From positions 372,001-436,000 of the forward strand of contig NZ_KE384481.1 of the NCBI RefSeq assembly GCF_000425945.1: a stretch of DNA of 64,000 nucleotides, given 5' to 3'. This DNA is from Candidatus Solirubrobacter pratensis (GTDB lineage: Bacteria > Actinomycetota > Thermoleophilia > Solirubrobacterales > Solirubrobacteraceae). The notes under the pieces are model-generated. The model did no database searches. It saw only the letters and a program-made list of their open reading frames with translations, and was not told the DNA's origin. The position numbers and the translations under genes were made by a program. Shown piece after piece: positions 1 through 8,053 of this stretch (the first letter of the stretch is position 1; each line of letters begins with the position of its first letter).

Positions 1-53
1 ATCACGCCGACGGCGATGAAGACCTGCAGGACCGAGAGGACCGTGTGGAGCAT
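1..53 (-). CDS. 5' end of an unidentified membrane protein gene (partial)
   Basis: Only the first 17 codons are in the window, read leftward from ATG at 51-53; they give MLHTVLSVLQVFIAVGV, a hydrophobic start compatible with a membrane segment. It begins 8 bp after the stop of the ccmI-like gene, so it may be the last gene of the leftward ccm block. The start resembles some SecG N-termini, but 17 residues are too few to decide. The spacing and hydrophobicity are seen; identity is a guess. Confidence 0.45.
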   Translation of the reverse strand, partial: MLHTVLSVLQVFIAVGV

Positions 54-61
54 GCGGTCGC

Positions 62-355
62 CTAGGGTAGCGGCTCCGCCCGCTCCTCGACACGGTCGAG
101 GCGCTTGAGCAGCTCCACGGCCTCGGCGCGCAGCCCGCGGTCCATCGCGCGCCAGTCGGCGTCGGAGAGCTTGCCGGTCTGATGATCGAGCTCCGCGTCG
201 CGGATCTCGCGGTACTTGGCCTCCTTGGCCGCCTCGAGCTCCGCCCGCTCGGCCTCCAGCGCGAGGTCCTCCTCGTGCACCCGTCCCGGCCGCAGCGGGC
301 CGGTGATCACGAAGACCACGGCGCCGAGGACGATCAGGATCAGGAGGTATTCCAT
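62..355 (-). CDS. Short CcmI-like cytochrome c biogenesis protein
   Basis: A 97-residue protein with one N-terminal membrane segment (about residues 2-19) followed by a charged coiled-coil region. The stretch around residues 45-90, with KYREIRDAELDHQTGKLSD, has the pattern of the N-terminal part of CcmI (membrane helix, coiled coil, then a D-x(3)-GKLS motif). CcmI helps present apocytochrome to the CcmF/CcmH haem-ligation machinery. The TPR domain of proteobacterial CcmI is absent, so this is a minimal form. It lies 26 bp downstream of ccmF and reads in the same direction. Assignment rests on this pattern plus position. Confidence 0.7.
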   Translation of the reverse strand: MEYLLILIVLGAVVFVITGPLRPGRVHEEDLALEAERAELEAAKEAKYREIRDAELDHQTGKLSDADWRAMDRGLRAEAVELLKRLDRVEERAEPLP

Positions 356-381
356 CGTGGTTCCGTCAGGGACGGGGCCAC

Positions 382-2568
382 TTACGCGGGAATGCGCACT
401 TCACGCCCGACGCGTGCGGCGTAGGCCGCGCTGACGCGGCGGGCCACGCCGCGCGGGGTCGGCCAGATGGCGATCAACGCGCCGAAGAGGATCACGAAGG
501 CGCCGACCCAGATCCACGTGACGAGCGGGCTGATGAGCAGGCGGAAGTTCGCCGGCGGCGGGTCCTTCGCGTAGCCCGCGGTCAGCCCCTGCAGCGCGAC
601 CGCGAGGTACTCGTTCGCCTGCTGGGGCGTCAGCGCGCCGCCGGCCTTGGCGAAGACCTTGTCGCCCTCCGCGATGCGCGCGCGCAGGCGGCTCGTGTCG
701 GGGTTCACCGCGCTCCAGACGTCCTTGAGCACGCCTTGGCGCAGGCCGACCTCGCTCGTCGCCTCGCCCTCGAAGAAGCGGGAGACCGGGCCGAGCGACG
801 GGTCCTGTGATGGGAAGTAGTCCTTCGTCGTCGAGATCGTCTTCGCGGCCTGGCCGTCGCGCTTGACGCGCAGGACGGCGCCGAGCGAGATGCGCTCGAG
901 CCGGCCGTTGGACGCGGCGTGCAGCTGCGACGTCGGCTTCACGTAGGTGAACGTGTAGCTGCCCACGCGCGTCGACTGGCCGGGCTTCAGCCGCGCGTCG
1001 TGGATCGCCTGGAAGCTCGAGGACGCCGAGACGCCGACGAACAGGATCATCACGCCGAGGTGCACGAGGTAGCCGCCGTAGCGGCGCCGGTTGCGGCGCA
1101 CGAGCGAGACGAGCGCGACCGGCATCGGCTCGCGCGCGACCGCGCGGCGCGCGTGCAGCCCTGTGGCGAACTCCTGCGCGACCACCGCGCCGACGAAGCC
1201 GGCGAGGGCGAAGAGCGCGAACGCCGTGACCGAGCCGCGGATGCCGAGCCCCAGCAGCAGCACGACCAGCAGCCCGCCGGCGAGCGCCGGGCGCAGCAGA
1301 TGCTTGCGCAGGGCCGCCGCGGAGGCCCGCCGCCAGGCGATCACCGGCCCGATGCCGGTCAGCAGCACGAGCACCAGCGCGAGCGGGACGATGTAGCGGT
1401 CGAACCACGGCGGGCCGACGGACGCCTGCGTGCCGGTCACCGCCTCGGAGATGAGCGGGAAGAAGGTGCCCCAGAAGACGACGAAGCAGAGCCCGACCAG
1501 CACGAGGTTGTTGAGCAGGAAGATCGCCTCGCGCGAGAGCAGCGAGTCGAGCCGGTGCTCGGAGCGCAGCATCGGCGCGCGCGTGACCACCAGCGCGACC
1601 GAGAGGGCGACCATCGCGCCGATCAGCAGCAGGAACGGCACCCCGAGCGTGGACGCGCCGAACGCGTGGATCGAGTTCAGGATGCCGCTGCGAACGAGGA
1701 ACGTGCCGAGGATCGCGAGCACGCCCGTCGTGAGCACGAGCGAGACATTCCAGATCTTCAGCATCCCGCGCCGCTCCTGGATCATCACCGAGTGCAGGAA
1801 CGCGGTGCCGGTCAGCCACGGCATCAGCGACGCGTTCTCCACCGGATCCCACGCCCAGTAGCCGCCCCAGCCGAGCTCGTGGTAGCTCCAGCGCGCGCCG
1901 AGCACGATGCCGAAGCCCAGCAGCGCCCAGGCGCCGAGCGTGAACGGGCGCGTCGAGCGGATCCACTCCGCGTCGAGCCGGCGCGTGATCAGCGCCGCCG
2001 CGGCGAACGCGAACGGGATCGTGAACAGCGTGTACCCCGAGTAGAGCATCGGGGGGTGGATCATCATCAGCGGGTCGCGCAGCAGCGGCTCCAGCCCGGC
2101 GCCCTCCGTCGGCACCGGGTTGGAGGCGCCGAACGGCGACTCGGCGAAGACCAGCAGCGACGCGAAGAACGTCCCGAAGCCCATCAGGATCGCGGTCGCG
2201 TACGGCGCGAGCATGCGCAGCCGGTGGCGCGTCGCGAACAGGATGATGCTCGACCACGTGCCGAGCAGGAACAGCCACAGCAGCAGCGAGCCCTCCTGCG
2301 AGGACCACATCGCGGTGAGCCGGTAGAAGGTCGGCGTCGTCGTCGAGGAGTGGCCCGCGACGAGCGCGAAGCCGAAGTCGGAGCGCTCGAACGCCGCCTC
2401 GAGGATGAGGAACGCCACCGCCGTGCTGCCCGCCATCGCGTAGACCGCGCGGCGGCCGGACGCGACCCACTCGCGGCGGCCGCTGCGCACCCCGTATAGC
2501 GAGGCGAGGACCCCGTAGACCGCGCACGCGAGTGCGACGATGAGGCACGCCTGACCGACTACGCGCAC
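382..2568 (-). CDS. ccmF: Cytochrome c haem lyase CcmF
   Basis: A 728-residue polytopic membrane protein that transfers haem from holo-CcmE to apocytochrome c outside the membrane. The WWD-type haem-binding signature is clear at about residues 230-245 (WGGYWAWDPVENASL), and many membrane helices run on both sides of it. A soluble region at roughly residues 520-680 precedes the last helix (LVTWIWVGAFVILFGALIA). It starts with GTG at 2566-2568, one base after the stop of ccmE (2570-2572), so the two are surely cotranscribed. Length is a little above the usual 640-660 residues. Confidence 0.96.
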   Translation of the reverse strand: MRVVGQACLIVALACAVYGVLASLYGVRSGRREWVASGRRAVYAMAGSTAVAFLILEAAFERSDFGFALVAGHSSTTTPTFYRLTAMWSSQEGSLLLWLFLLGTWSSIILFATRHRLRMLAPYATAILMGFGTFFASLLVFAESPFGASNPVPTEGAGLEPLLRDPLMMIHPPMLYSGYTLFTIPFAFAAAALITRRLDAEWIRSTRPFTLGAWALLGFGIVLGARWSYHELGWGGYWAWDPVENASLMPWLTGTAFLHSVMIQERRGMLKIWNVSLVLTTGVLAILGTFLVRSGILNSIHAFGASTLGVPFLLLIGAMVALSVALVVTRAPMLRSEHRLDSLLSREAIFLLNNLVLVGLCFVVFWGTFFPLISEAVTGTQASVGPPWFDRYIVPLALVLVLLTGIGPVIAWRRASAAALRKHLLRPALAGGLLVVLLLGLGIRGSVTAFALFALAGFVGAVVAQEFATGLHARRAVAREPMPVALVSLVRRNRRRYGGYLVHLGVMILFVGVSASSSFQAIHDARLKPGQSTRVGSYTFTYVKPTSQLHAASNGRLERISLGAVLRVKRDGQAAKTISTTKDYFPSQDPSLGPVSRFFEGEATSEVGLRQGVLKDVWSAVNPDTSRLRARIAEGDKVFAKAGGALTPQQANEYLAVALQGLTAGYAKDPPPANFRLLISPLVTWIWVGAFVILFGALIAIWPTPRGVARRVSAAYAARVGREVRIPA

Positions 2569-2569
2569 G

Positions 2570-2968
2570 TCAGGTGTTGGTCTTCTCGGCCGAGAACTTC
2601 GAGGGGCACTTCGTCACCAGCGAGTCCTTCTGCCCGACGAACGTGCCGCCCTCCTTACGCACGTCGATCACCACCTCGCGATCGGCCCGGAACGGGTCCG
2701 GCAGCGGACCGGTGTAGCGGACGGGGACCGACACGTGCCCGTTGCGGTCGCGCACCTTGAAGTAGGTGGTCTCGCCGGCCTGCTTGTAGCCCGCCACGAC
2801 CTTGCCCGTCAGCTGGTAGGTCTGGCCCGCCTGGGCGGCCTGCAGCTGCGACGGAGTGCGCGCCTCACTGGACGCCGAGAAGCTCGTGTACGCCAGCGCA
2901 CCGGCCAAGAGAACGGCGACGCTGAGCGCTACGACGAAGCGGATCCTGCGCTTACGGGACGGGTCCAC
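2570..2968 (-). CDS. ccmE: Haem chaperone CcmE, cysteine-type variant
   Basis: A 132-residue periplasmic-type haem chaperone: one N-terminal membrane anchor (about residues 9-30) then a small OB-fold domain (YQLTGKVVAGY through VVIDVRKEG). CcmE normally binds haem covalently through a His in an HxxxY motif; a Cys-type (CxxxY) occurs in some archaea, Desulfovibrio and Gram-positives. Here the motif near the C-terminus is CPSKF, that is CxxxF, with Phe (codon TTC) where the axial Tyr ligand is expected. GTG start. It opens the leftward ccm block and is followed at once by ccmF. Confidence 0.93.
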   Translation of the reverse strand: MDPSRKRRIRFVVALSVAVLLAGALAYTSFSASSEARTPSQLQAAQAGQTYQLTGKVVAGYKQAGETTYFKVRDRNGHVSVPVRYTGPLPDPFRADREVVIDVRKEGGTFVGQKDSLVTKCPSKFSAEKTNT

Positions 2969-3081
2969 CCCGCCAGTATGGCGCGCCGCGCAGGCGAACC
3001 GCCTCGAGAGGGGGCGTTAACGGATCTCAATACGGCGACGGGAAACATTTTCGGATTTCTGCCGTTAACCCGGGCAAGACG

Positions 3082-3288
3082 ATGCACTTGACCCGGCCGA
3101 TCTCCCTCCCCAGGCGCCGAAGCTCTCACCGGACCGCCGACCGCCCCGCCCCGCAGCGAGAACGCAACAAGCGCGCCAACGTCTCCCAGGACGCCGCGCT
3201 GTACTCGTGCTCCTGCGGCTACGTGTTCAAGGCCCCGGTTACCACCTCCGTCGGTTGTCCGCACTGCGGCACCGCGCAGGCTTGGTAG
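3082..3288 (+). CDS. Small zinc-ribbon-like protein
   Basis: The C-terminal half carries two Cys pairs, CSCG and CPHCG, spaced like a rubredoxin-type zinc ribbon, and ends in TAQAW. ATG at 3082 is the only ATG, giving 68 residues, but the first 30 or so are basic and low-complexity and may not be translated; the conserved part appears to start near VSQDAALYSC. The stop at 3286-3288 abuts the TTG start of the next gene, so the two are probably coupled. Function unknown; metal binding is inferred from the cysteines. Confidence 0.65.
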   Translation: MHLTRPISLPRRRSSHRTADRPAPQRERNKRANVSQDAALYSCSCGYVFKAPVTTSVGCPHCGTAQAW

Positions 3289-3588
3289 TTGGCGACCGCG
3301 GACCTCACCGTCATCGCCCTCGGGCGTCCTGACGCCAGCGCGTCCGCGTACATCGCCGAGATCCAGCGGCGGCTCGCGGCGCAGGACCGCGTGAAGTACG
3401 TCATGCACGCGATGGGGACGTCCCTGGAGGGCTCCACCGCGGACATCCTCGCCGTCGTCGGGGAGCTCCACGCCGTGCCGTTCGAGCTCGGCGTCCCGCG
3501 CGTCTACACGGTGCTCAAGCTCGACGAGCGCCGCGACAAGGAGCAGACGCTGCAGGACAAGGTCGACGCGGTCCAGCGGCTGCTCTAG
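3289..3588 (+). CDS. MTH1187/YkoF-type thiamine-binding family protein (DUF77)
   Basis: A 99-residue protein with the DUF77 pattern: a first beta strand (LTVIALGRPDASASAYIAEI), the segment VKYVMHAMGTSLEG, and a C-terminal helix (LQDKVDAVQRLL). Members are small ferredoxin-fold proteins that form tetramers and have been linked to thiamine or another small ligand. It begins with TTG directly after the stop of the preceding zinc-ribbon gene, implying coupled translation. Family assignment is good; the ligand here is unknown. Confidence 0.82.
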   Translation: MATADLTVIALGRPDASASAYIAEIQRRLAAQDRVKYVMHAMGTSLEGSTADILAVVGELHAVPFELGVPRVYTVLKLDERRDKEQTLQDKVDAVQRLL

Positions 3589-3592
3589 CTAG

Positions 3593-3664
3593 AGCGGGCG
3601 AGGGGAATCGAACCCCCATTTTTGGCTTGGGAAGCCAACGTCTTAGCCATTGGACAACGCCCGC
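3593..3664 (-). tRNA. tRNA-Gly (anticodon CCC)
   Basis: Read on the minus strand the sequence folds as a cloverleaf: acceptor GCGGGCG pairs with CGCCCGC, the anticodon stem TTGGC/GCCAA encloses the loop TTCCCAA with anticodon CCC, and the T arm contains GGTTCGATTCC. The discriminator base is U, as usual for bacterial tRNA-Gly. CCA is not encoded. It reads GGG codons, which matter in a GC-rich genome. It lies antisense between the DUF77 gene and the thioredoxin-like gene. Confidence 0.96.
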
Positions 3665-3703
3665 GGGACGCGAAAGCTTATCGGAGATCGCGCGTGCCGC
3701 GGA

Positions 3704-3709
3704 TAACCT
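3704..3709 (+). promoter_or_regulatory. Candidate -10 hexamer of a leaderless transcript
   Basis: TAACCT lies exactly 7 bp before GTG 3717, the spacing seen at leaderless actinobacterial genes. It supports GTG 3717 as both transcription and translation start. No convincing -35 box was seen. Confidence 0.4.
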
Positions 3710-3716
3710 TCGCGGC

Positions 3717-4262
3717 GTGCGAATGCGCCTCTTCTGGCCCGTCACGGTCGCCGCCGCCCTGCTCGTCGGCCTGCTGGCCTACGGCGTGTTCTCCAAGGGC
3801 GCCAGCACGACCCTCGACGACGCGCTGGCCAAGGGTCAGCGACCCGACGCGCCGAGCATGACGCTGCCCAAGCTCGGGACCCAAGGCAGCGGGAGCCTTG
3901 CCGACTACCGGGGCAAGGTGGTCGTATTGAACATGTGGGCCTCGTGGTGCGAACCGTGTCGTGAAGAGATGCCGCTGCTGGAGAAGGTCCATCAGGAGAT
4001 CGCCGGCCAGGGCGGCGTCGTGCTCGGCGTCGACACCCAGGACGCCAGCAACAAGGCGATCCAGTTCCTCAAGAAGACGAAGGCGACGTTCCCGAGCGTG
4101 CGCGACCGCGACCGCTCCTACGGGCGCGACTACGGCGTGACCGGCTACCCGGAGACGTTCCTGATCGACCGCAAGGGCCGCGTCGCGGCGCTGCAGCGCT
4201 TCCCGGTCACCCGGCAGTGGCTGGACCAGCACCTGCGAAAGCTGCTGGCGGAGAAGGCATGA
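3717..4262 (+). CDS. Membrane-anchored thioredoxin-like protein (TlpA/ResA/CcmG type)
   Basis: About 181 residues: an N-terminal membrane anchor (LFWPVTVAAALLVGLLAYGV), then a TlpA-like redoxin fold with the active site WASWCEPCREEMPLL and the cis-Pro loop GVTGYPETFLID. It should reduce the apocytochrome CxxCH disulfide or CcmH outside the membrane, using electrons from CcdA two genes downstream. The ATG at 3723 is an alternative start two codons in; GTG 3717 is chosen because of the TAACCT hexamer 7 bp upstream. Its stop overlaps the ccmH start (ATGA), so the three genes form an operon. Confidence 0.9.
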   Translation: MRMRLFWPVTVAAALLVGLLAYGVFSKGASTTLDDALAKGQRPDAPSMTLPKLGTQGSGSLADYRGKVVVLNMWASWCEPCREEMPLLEKVHQEIAGQGGVVLGVDTQDASNKAIQFLKKTKATFPSVRDRDRSYGRDYGVTGYPETFLIDRKGRVAALQRFPVTRQWLDQHLRKLLAEKA

Positions 4263-4702
4263 GACTCGTCACGCTCGTCGCCCTGCTGCTGCTCGCCTTC
4301 GCGGCGCCCGCGAGCGCCGCCGGGAGGCCGCCGACGCTCGCCGACCTCGAGGACGAGGTCATGTGCGTCGAGTGCGGGACGCCGCTGATCGTCTCCCAGT
4401 CGCCGGTCGCCAACCAGGAGCGCTCGTTCATCAACGAGCAGATCGCCGCCGGCAAGGACAAGCAGCAGATCAAGGCCGCGCTCGTGGCCGAGTACGGCGA
4501 GCAGGTGCTCGCCGAGCCCAAGGGCGGCGGGTTCGACTCGACGCTGTGGATCGTCCCGGTCGTGATCGTGCTGCTCGGCGCCGCGGGGATCTTCTTCGCG
4601 GTCCGCCGCTGGCGCCGCAACGGCCCGGAGCCGCGGGCGCCGCTCGCGCCCGCGCTGAGCGCCGAGGACGCGCGCCGGCTGGACGCGGAGCTCGGCCGGT
4701 GA
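4259..4702 (+). CDS. ccmH: Cytochrome c maturation protein CcmH
   Basis: A 147-residue protein with a signal peptide ending near APASAA, a redox-active CVEC motif at about residue 35 (MCVECGTPL), the helical segment INEQIAAGKDKQQIKAAL, and one membrane helix (TLWIVPVVIVLLGAAGIFF) before a basic tail. CcmH/CcmL-type proteins hold the apocytochrome haem-binding cysteines. ATG 4259 overlaps the stop of the thioredoxin gene by four bases; the end overlaps the GTG of ccdA. Confidence 0.95.
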   Translation: MRLVTLVALLLLAFAAPASAAGRPPTLADLEDEVMCVECGTPLIVSQSPVANQERSFINEQIAAGKDKQQIKAALVAEYGEQVLAEPKGGGFDSTLWIVPVVIVLLGAAGIFFAVRRWRRNGPEPRAPLAPALSAEDARRLDAELGR

Positions 4703-5445
4703 GCGGCGGCGTCGACACGACCGTGATCGCGGCCTTCGCGGTCGGCTTCGTCTCGTTCATCTCGCCCTGCGTCCTGCCGCTGGTGCCCGGCTACCTGTCG
4801 GCCGTCTCGGGCATCTCGATCGCCGACATGCGCTCCGGCGAGCGAAGCACGGCGAGGATCCTGCTGCCGGCGATCGTCTTCTGCCTCTCGTTCACGGCAG
4901 TGTTCATCGCCCTCGGGATGACCGCCACCGGGCTCGGAAGCGCCCTGCAGGACTCGCGCGGCACGCTCGACAAGCTCGCCGGCGCGGTGATCATCGCGCT
5001 CGGCGTCTTCTTCCTGCTGACCCCGTTCGTGCCCCGGCTGAACGCCGAGTGGCGCCCGGACGCGCTGATCACGCGCGCGGGCTCGGGCGGCCCGCTGATC
5101 GCGGGCGCCGCCTTCGCGGTCGCCTGGACGCCCTGCGTCGGGCCGACCCTCGGCTCGATCCTGTCGGCCGCCGCGACCCAGGACACGGTCGGCAAGGGCG
5201 GCATCCTGCTCGCGTTCTACTCCGCCGGCCTGGCGGTCCCGTTCCTGCTCACCGCGATCGCCTTTACGCGCATGACCACGGCGTTCCGCTGGCTGCGCGA
5301 CCGCTACCTGATAGTCACCGCCGTCTCCGGCGTCATCCTCGTGACGATGGGCGTGCTCCTGTTCACCGGCGAGCTCCAGCGCCTGAACATCGAGGCCCAG
5401 GACGCGCTCGACGGCCTGGGCCTGAACTTCTTCAAGTCCGTCTAG
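4699..5445 (+). CDS. ccdA: Thiol-disulfide transporter CcdA (DsbD transmembrane family)
   Basis: A 248-residue, roughly six-helix membrane protein that moves reducing equivalents from cytosolic thioredoxin to extracytoplasmic TlpA/CcmG proteins. The two family cysteines are in FISPCVLPLVPGYL (helix 1) and AWTPCVGPTLGSIL (helix 4). It starts with GTG in a GTGA overlap with ccmH and ends the rightward ccm operon. The last four bases overlap the convergent truncated-globin gene. Confidence 0.95.
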   Translation: MSGGVDTTVIAAFAVGFVSFISPCVLPLVPGYLSAVSGISIADMRSGERSTARILLPAIVFCLSFTAVFIALGMTATGLGSALQDSRGTLDKLAGAVIIALGVFFLLTPFVPRLNAEWRPDALITRAGSGGPLIAGAAFAVAWTPCVGPTLGSILSAAATQDTVGKGGILLAFYSAGLAVPFLLTAIAFTRMTTAFRWLRDRYLIVTAVSGVILVTMGVLLFTGELQRLNIEAQDALDGLGLNFFKSV

Positions 5446-5888
5446 CGATCGTCGCCGGCCCAGGTCCAGCGCGGGACCTCGCGGAGCGGGTGCAGCTCGG
5501 CGTCGGAGGTCGCGTTGGAGTTCTGCATCGCGACGCGCGTCCCGAACTCGACGTGCTCGCGGACGGCGTTGCGGAACGGCTCGTCGTCCGGCATCCCCGT
5601 GGCGTCCAGCGCCGCCATGTAGAGCTCGACGAAGCGCTCCCGCTGCTCCTCGGTGATCCTCAGTCCGCGGTGGACGTCGATCAGGTGCGCGAACCCCAGC
5701 TCGCGCGTGAAGCGGTCCGGGCCGCCGAACGTCTCGGCGGTGAACATCGTCAGGTGGTCGACGTGCTGCGGCTGCCCGGCCCCGAACAGCGGCTGCAGGA
5801 GCGGATCGCGCAGCACGCTGTCGTAGAAGGCCTGCTCCAGGCGATGCAGCGCGGCCTCGCCGCCGGCGTGCTCGAACAGGGTCGGCAT
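5442..5888 (-). CDS. Group II truncated haemoglobin (GlbO-like)
   Basis: A 148-residue 2/2 globin. Family signs: LFEHAGGEAALHRLEQAFYDSV, PLFGAG, HVDHLTMFTAETFGGP, and the proximal His in FAHLIDVHRGLRI. The G-helix Trp common in group II globins is not obvious; the segment reads RERFVELYMAAL. Such proteins handle O2, NO or peroxide. ATG 5888 is preferred to GTG 5897 because AGGG lies 8 bp before it. The 3' end overlaps ccdA by four bases in convergent orientation. Confidence 0.88.
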   Translation of the reverse strand: MPTLFEHAGGEAALHRLEQAFYDSVLRDPLLQPLFGAGQPQHVDHLTMFTAETFGGPDRFTRELGFAHLIDVHRGLRITEEQRERFVELYMAALDATGMPDDEPFRNAVREHVEFGTRVAMQNSNATSDAELHPLREVPRWTWAGDDR

Positions 5889-5909
5889 GGCGCGCACCCT
5901 ACCGGGCCG

Positions 5910-5924
5910 CTTGCAGTTTGCAAG
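5910..5924. promoter_or_regulatory. Small palindrome between argS and the globin gene
   Basis: CTTGCA and TGCAAG flank GTT, a 6-bp inverted repeat lying 21 bp upstream of the globin start and just after the argS stop. It could be an operator or a weak terminator; there is no T-run. Confidence 0.3.
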
Positions 5925-5927
5925 TGA

Positions 5928-7553
5928 CTACATCGAGTCCGGCGCGGAGACGCCGAGCAGCCCGAGCGCGCCGGCCAGCGTGTCGCGCGTGGCGACCACG
6001 AGGCCGATGCGGAACGCCTTGAGCTCCGGCGGCTCGGCGTCCTTGACGCGGCAGTGGTCGTAGAACTTCGTGAAGCGCTGCGCCAGGTCGAGGGCGTAGC
6101 CGGCGATCCGGTGCGGCGCGCGCCGCGCGGCGGCCTCGGCGACCTCGGCGGGGAGGTCGAGCAGCCGGCGCACGAGGTCGCGCTCGGCAGGGTGCAGCTC
6201 GAGCGGGCTCTCGGCCGCCCACTCCTCCCCCACCTCGCGCAGGATCGAGGCCGCGCGGGCGTGCGCGTACTGCACGTAGAAGACCGGGTTCTCGGCGTTC
6301 TGCTGGCGCGCGAGGTCGAGATCGAGGTCGATCGTGGTCTCGTGCGAACGCGAGATCATGAACCAGCGCGTCGCGTCCACGCCGATGTCGGCGATCACCT
6401 CGTCGAGCGTCACGAAGTCGCCCTTGCGCTTGGACATCTTTGCCTTCTCGCCGCCCTCGACGATGTGCACCATCTGGAGGATCGGCGCCTCGAAGGCGTC
6501 CGGATCGCCGCCGAGCGCGGCGATCGAGGCCTTCACGCGGCCGACGTAGCCGTGATGGTCGGCGCCGAGGACGTTGATCAGCCGGTCGAACCCGCGCCGG
6601 AGCTTGTCGTCGTGGTAGGCGACGTCGGCGGCGAAGTAGGTCGACGAGCCGTCGGCCTTGATCAGGACGCGGTCCTTGTCGTCCCCGAAGGTCGTCGTGC
6701 GCAGCCACAGCGCGCCGTCGGACTCGTACAGGTGCCCGAGCTCCCGCAGGCGGTCGAGCGCGACCTGGATCGGCGACGGCTCGGGTGGGTGGGCCTCATG
6801 AAGCGACCCTTCGAGGAAGAAGGTGTCGAAGTCGACGCGGTAGTCGTGCAGCGTCTTGCGGATGCCGGCCATGATCAGCGCGCCGGCGCGCTTGCCGAGA
6901 TCGGCCGGATCGGCTTCGGCCGCGTCCGGGATCTGCGCCGCCAGATCGGCCACGTAGTCGCCCTGGTAGCCGTCCTCGGGCACCGGCTCATGCCGCGCCC
7001 GCGCGCGCACGGAGGCGCCGAGCTTGCGCACCTGCTCGCCCGCGTCGTTGAAGTAGTACTCGCGCGAGACGCGGTGGCCGGTGTGCTCGAACAGGCGCGC
7101 GAGTGCGTCGCCGTAGGCGGCATGGCGCGCGCTGGCGGCGGTCGCCGGCCCGGTCGGGTTGGCGGAGACGAACTCGACGTTGAAGTTGTGCGCCTGCTCG
7201 GGCGTCGAGCGGCCCCAGTCGCGGCCGGCCTCGAGCACCTCGCGCGCCGCGGCGACGTACCAGGGGTCGGCGAGGAAGACGTTCAGGAAGCCCGGGCCCG
7301 CGACCTCGACGCGCTCGACCGCGTCGCCCAGGCGCGCCGCGAGGCGCTCCCCCAGGCGCTCGGCGATCTGCCGCGGGGGCTCGCCGAGGGCGGGGGCGAG
7401 CAGCATCGCCGCGTTGGTCGAGTAGTCGCCGAAGCCCGCCTGCTTGGGCCGCTCCAAGCTGGCGCGGGCCCGCGGGGGTGCGGCGCCGTTGCGCAGGTCC
7501 GCGGCGGCCGCCTCGACGGCCGCCCTCAGCTCGTCGAGAGGGTGCACGGCCAT
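5928..7553 (-). CDS. argS: Arginyl-tRNA synthetase with a non-canonical HIGH motif
   Basis: A 541-residue class I synthetase that charges tRNA-Arg. The N-terminal additional domain, the Rossmann core starting NVEFVSANPTGP, the KMSKS loop (GEKAKMSKRKGDFV) and a C-terminal DALR anticodon-binding domain are all present. The HIGH box, which should read HVGH after PTGPL, is replaced: the sequence runs PTGPATAASARHAAYGDAL, with no His at either position. Codons were checked and there is no frameshift. It is the only ArgRS in the window and the rest of the protein looks intact, so it is probably functional. Confidence 0.95.
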   Translation of the reverse strand: MAVHPLDELRAAVEAAAADLRNGAAPPRARASLERPKQAGFGDYSTNAAMLLAPALGEPPRQIAERLGERLAARLGDAVERVEVAGPGFLNVFLADPWYVAAAREVLEAGRDWGRSTPEQAHNFNVEFVSANPTGPATAASARHAAYGDALARLFEHTGHRVSREYYFNDAGEQVRKLGASVRARARHEPVPEDGYQGDYVADLAAQIPDAAEADPADLGKRAGALIMAGIRKTLHDYRVDFDTFFLEGSLHEAHPPEPSPIQVALDRLRELGHLYESDGALWLRTTTFGDDKDRVLIKADGSSTYFAADVAYHDDKLRRGFDRLINVLGADHHGYVGRVKASIAALGGDPDAFEAPILQMVHIVEGGEKAKMSKRKGDFVTLDEVIADIGVDATRWFMISRSHETTIDLDLDLARQQNAENPVFYVQYAHARAASILREVGEEWAAESPLELHPAERDLVRRLLDLPAEVAEAAARRAPHRIAGYALDLAQRFTKFYDHCRVKDAEPPELKAFRIGLVVATRDTLAGALGLLGVSAPDSM

Positions 7554-7622
7554 TGACGTTAGTGCACGCCGGCCCGCCGAGCCCGCGGCGCCATGGCGAG
7601 CCCGCAGGGCGAGCAGAACCGA

Positions 7623-8033
7623 TCAGTGATGGTACGTCTCGCCCGCCAGGATCTTGTGCGCCCGGAACAGCTGCTCCAGCAGCACGACGCGCGCCAGCTG
7701 GTGCGGGAGCGTCATCGGCCCGAGCGAGAGGCGCTGGTCCGTGTCCGCGACGCGCGTCCCGAACGGGCCGCCGATCACGAAGCAGACGTCGCGGCCCCCC
7801 TGGCGGCGGTCCTCGACCCAGCGCGCGAACGCCTCCGAGGAGTACGCGCGCCCGCGCTCGTCGAGCGCGCAGACGTACGCCCGCTCCGGGATCCGCCGCG
7901 CGACGGCCTCCTCGTCGTCGGCCACTTCGATCACGTCGACGCGCGCGTGGCGGGAGAGCAGCTTCGCGTAGTGCGCAAGATCGTCGGCGTACGGGGCCTT
8001 CGCCTTTCCGACCGCAACCACGTAGTAGTGCAC
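7623..8033 (-). CDS. rlmH: 23S rRNA (pseudouridine1915-N3)-methyltransferase RlmH
   Basis: A 136-residue SPOUT methyltransferase, slightly shorter than the usual 155. The AdoMet knot motifs are clear: LDERGRAYSSEAFARW, FVIGGPFG, and the C-terminal LARVVLLEQLFRAHKILAGE followed by TYHH. It methylates pseudouridine 1915 in helix 69 of 23S rRNA. GTG start at 8031-8033. It is divergent from the DUF3467 gene, 20 bp away. Confidence 0.95.
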   Translation of the reverse strand: MHYYVVAVGKAKAPYADDLAHYAKLLSRHARVDVIEVADDEEAVARRIPERAYVCALDERGRAYSSEAFARWVEDRRQGGRDVCFVIGGPFGTRVADTDQRLSLGPMTLPHQLARVVLLEQLFRAHKILAGETYHH

Positions 8034-8053
8034 AGGTGTGGGATGCTAGGTGC

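Noticed and set aside
919..2499. A 526-codon + strand frame over ccmF
   Set aside because: Arg/Gln/His-rich low-complexity product, fully antisense to ccmF with clear CcmF motifs. Same GC artefact.
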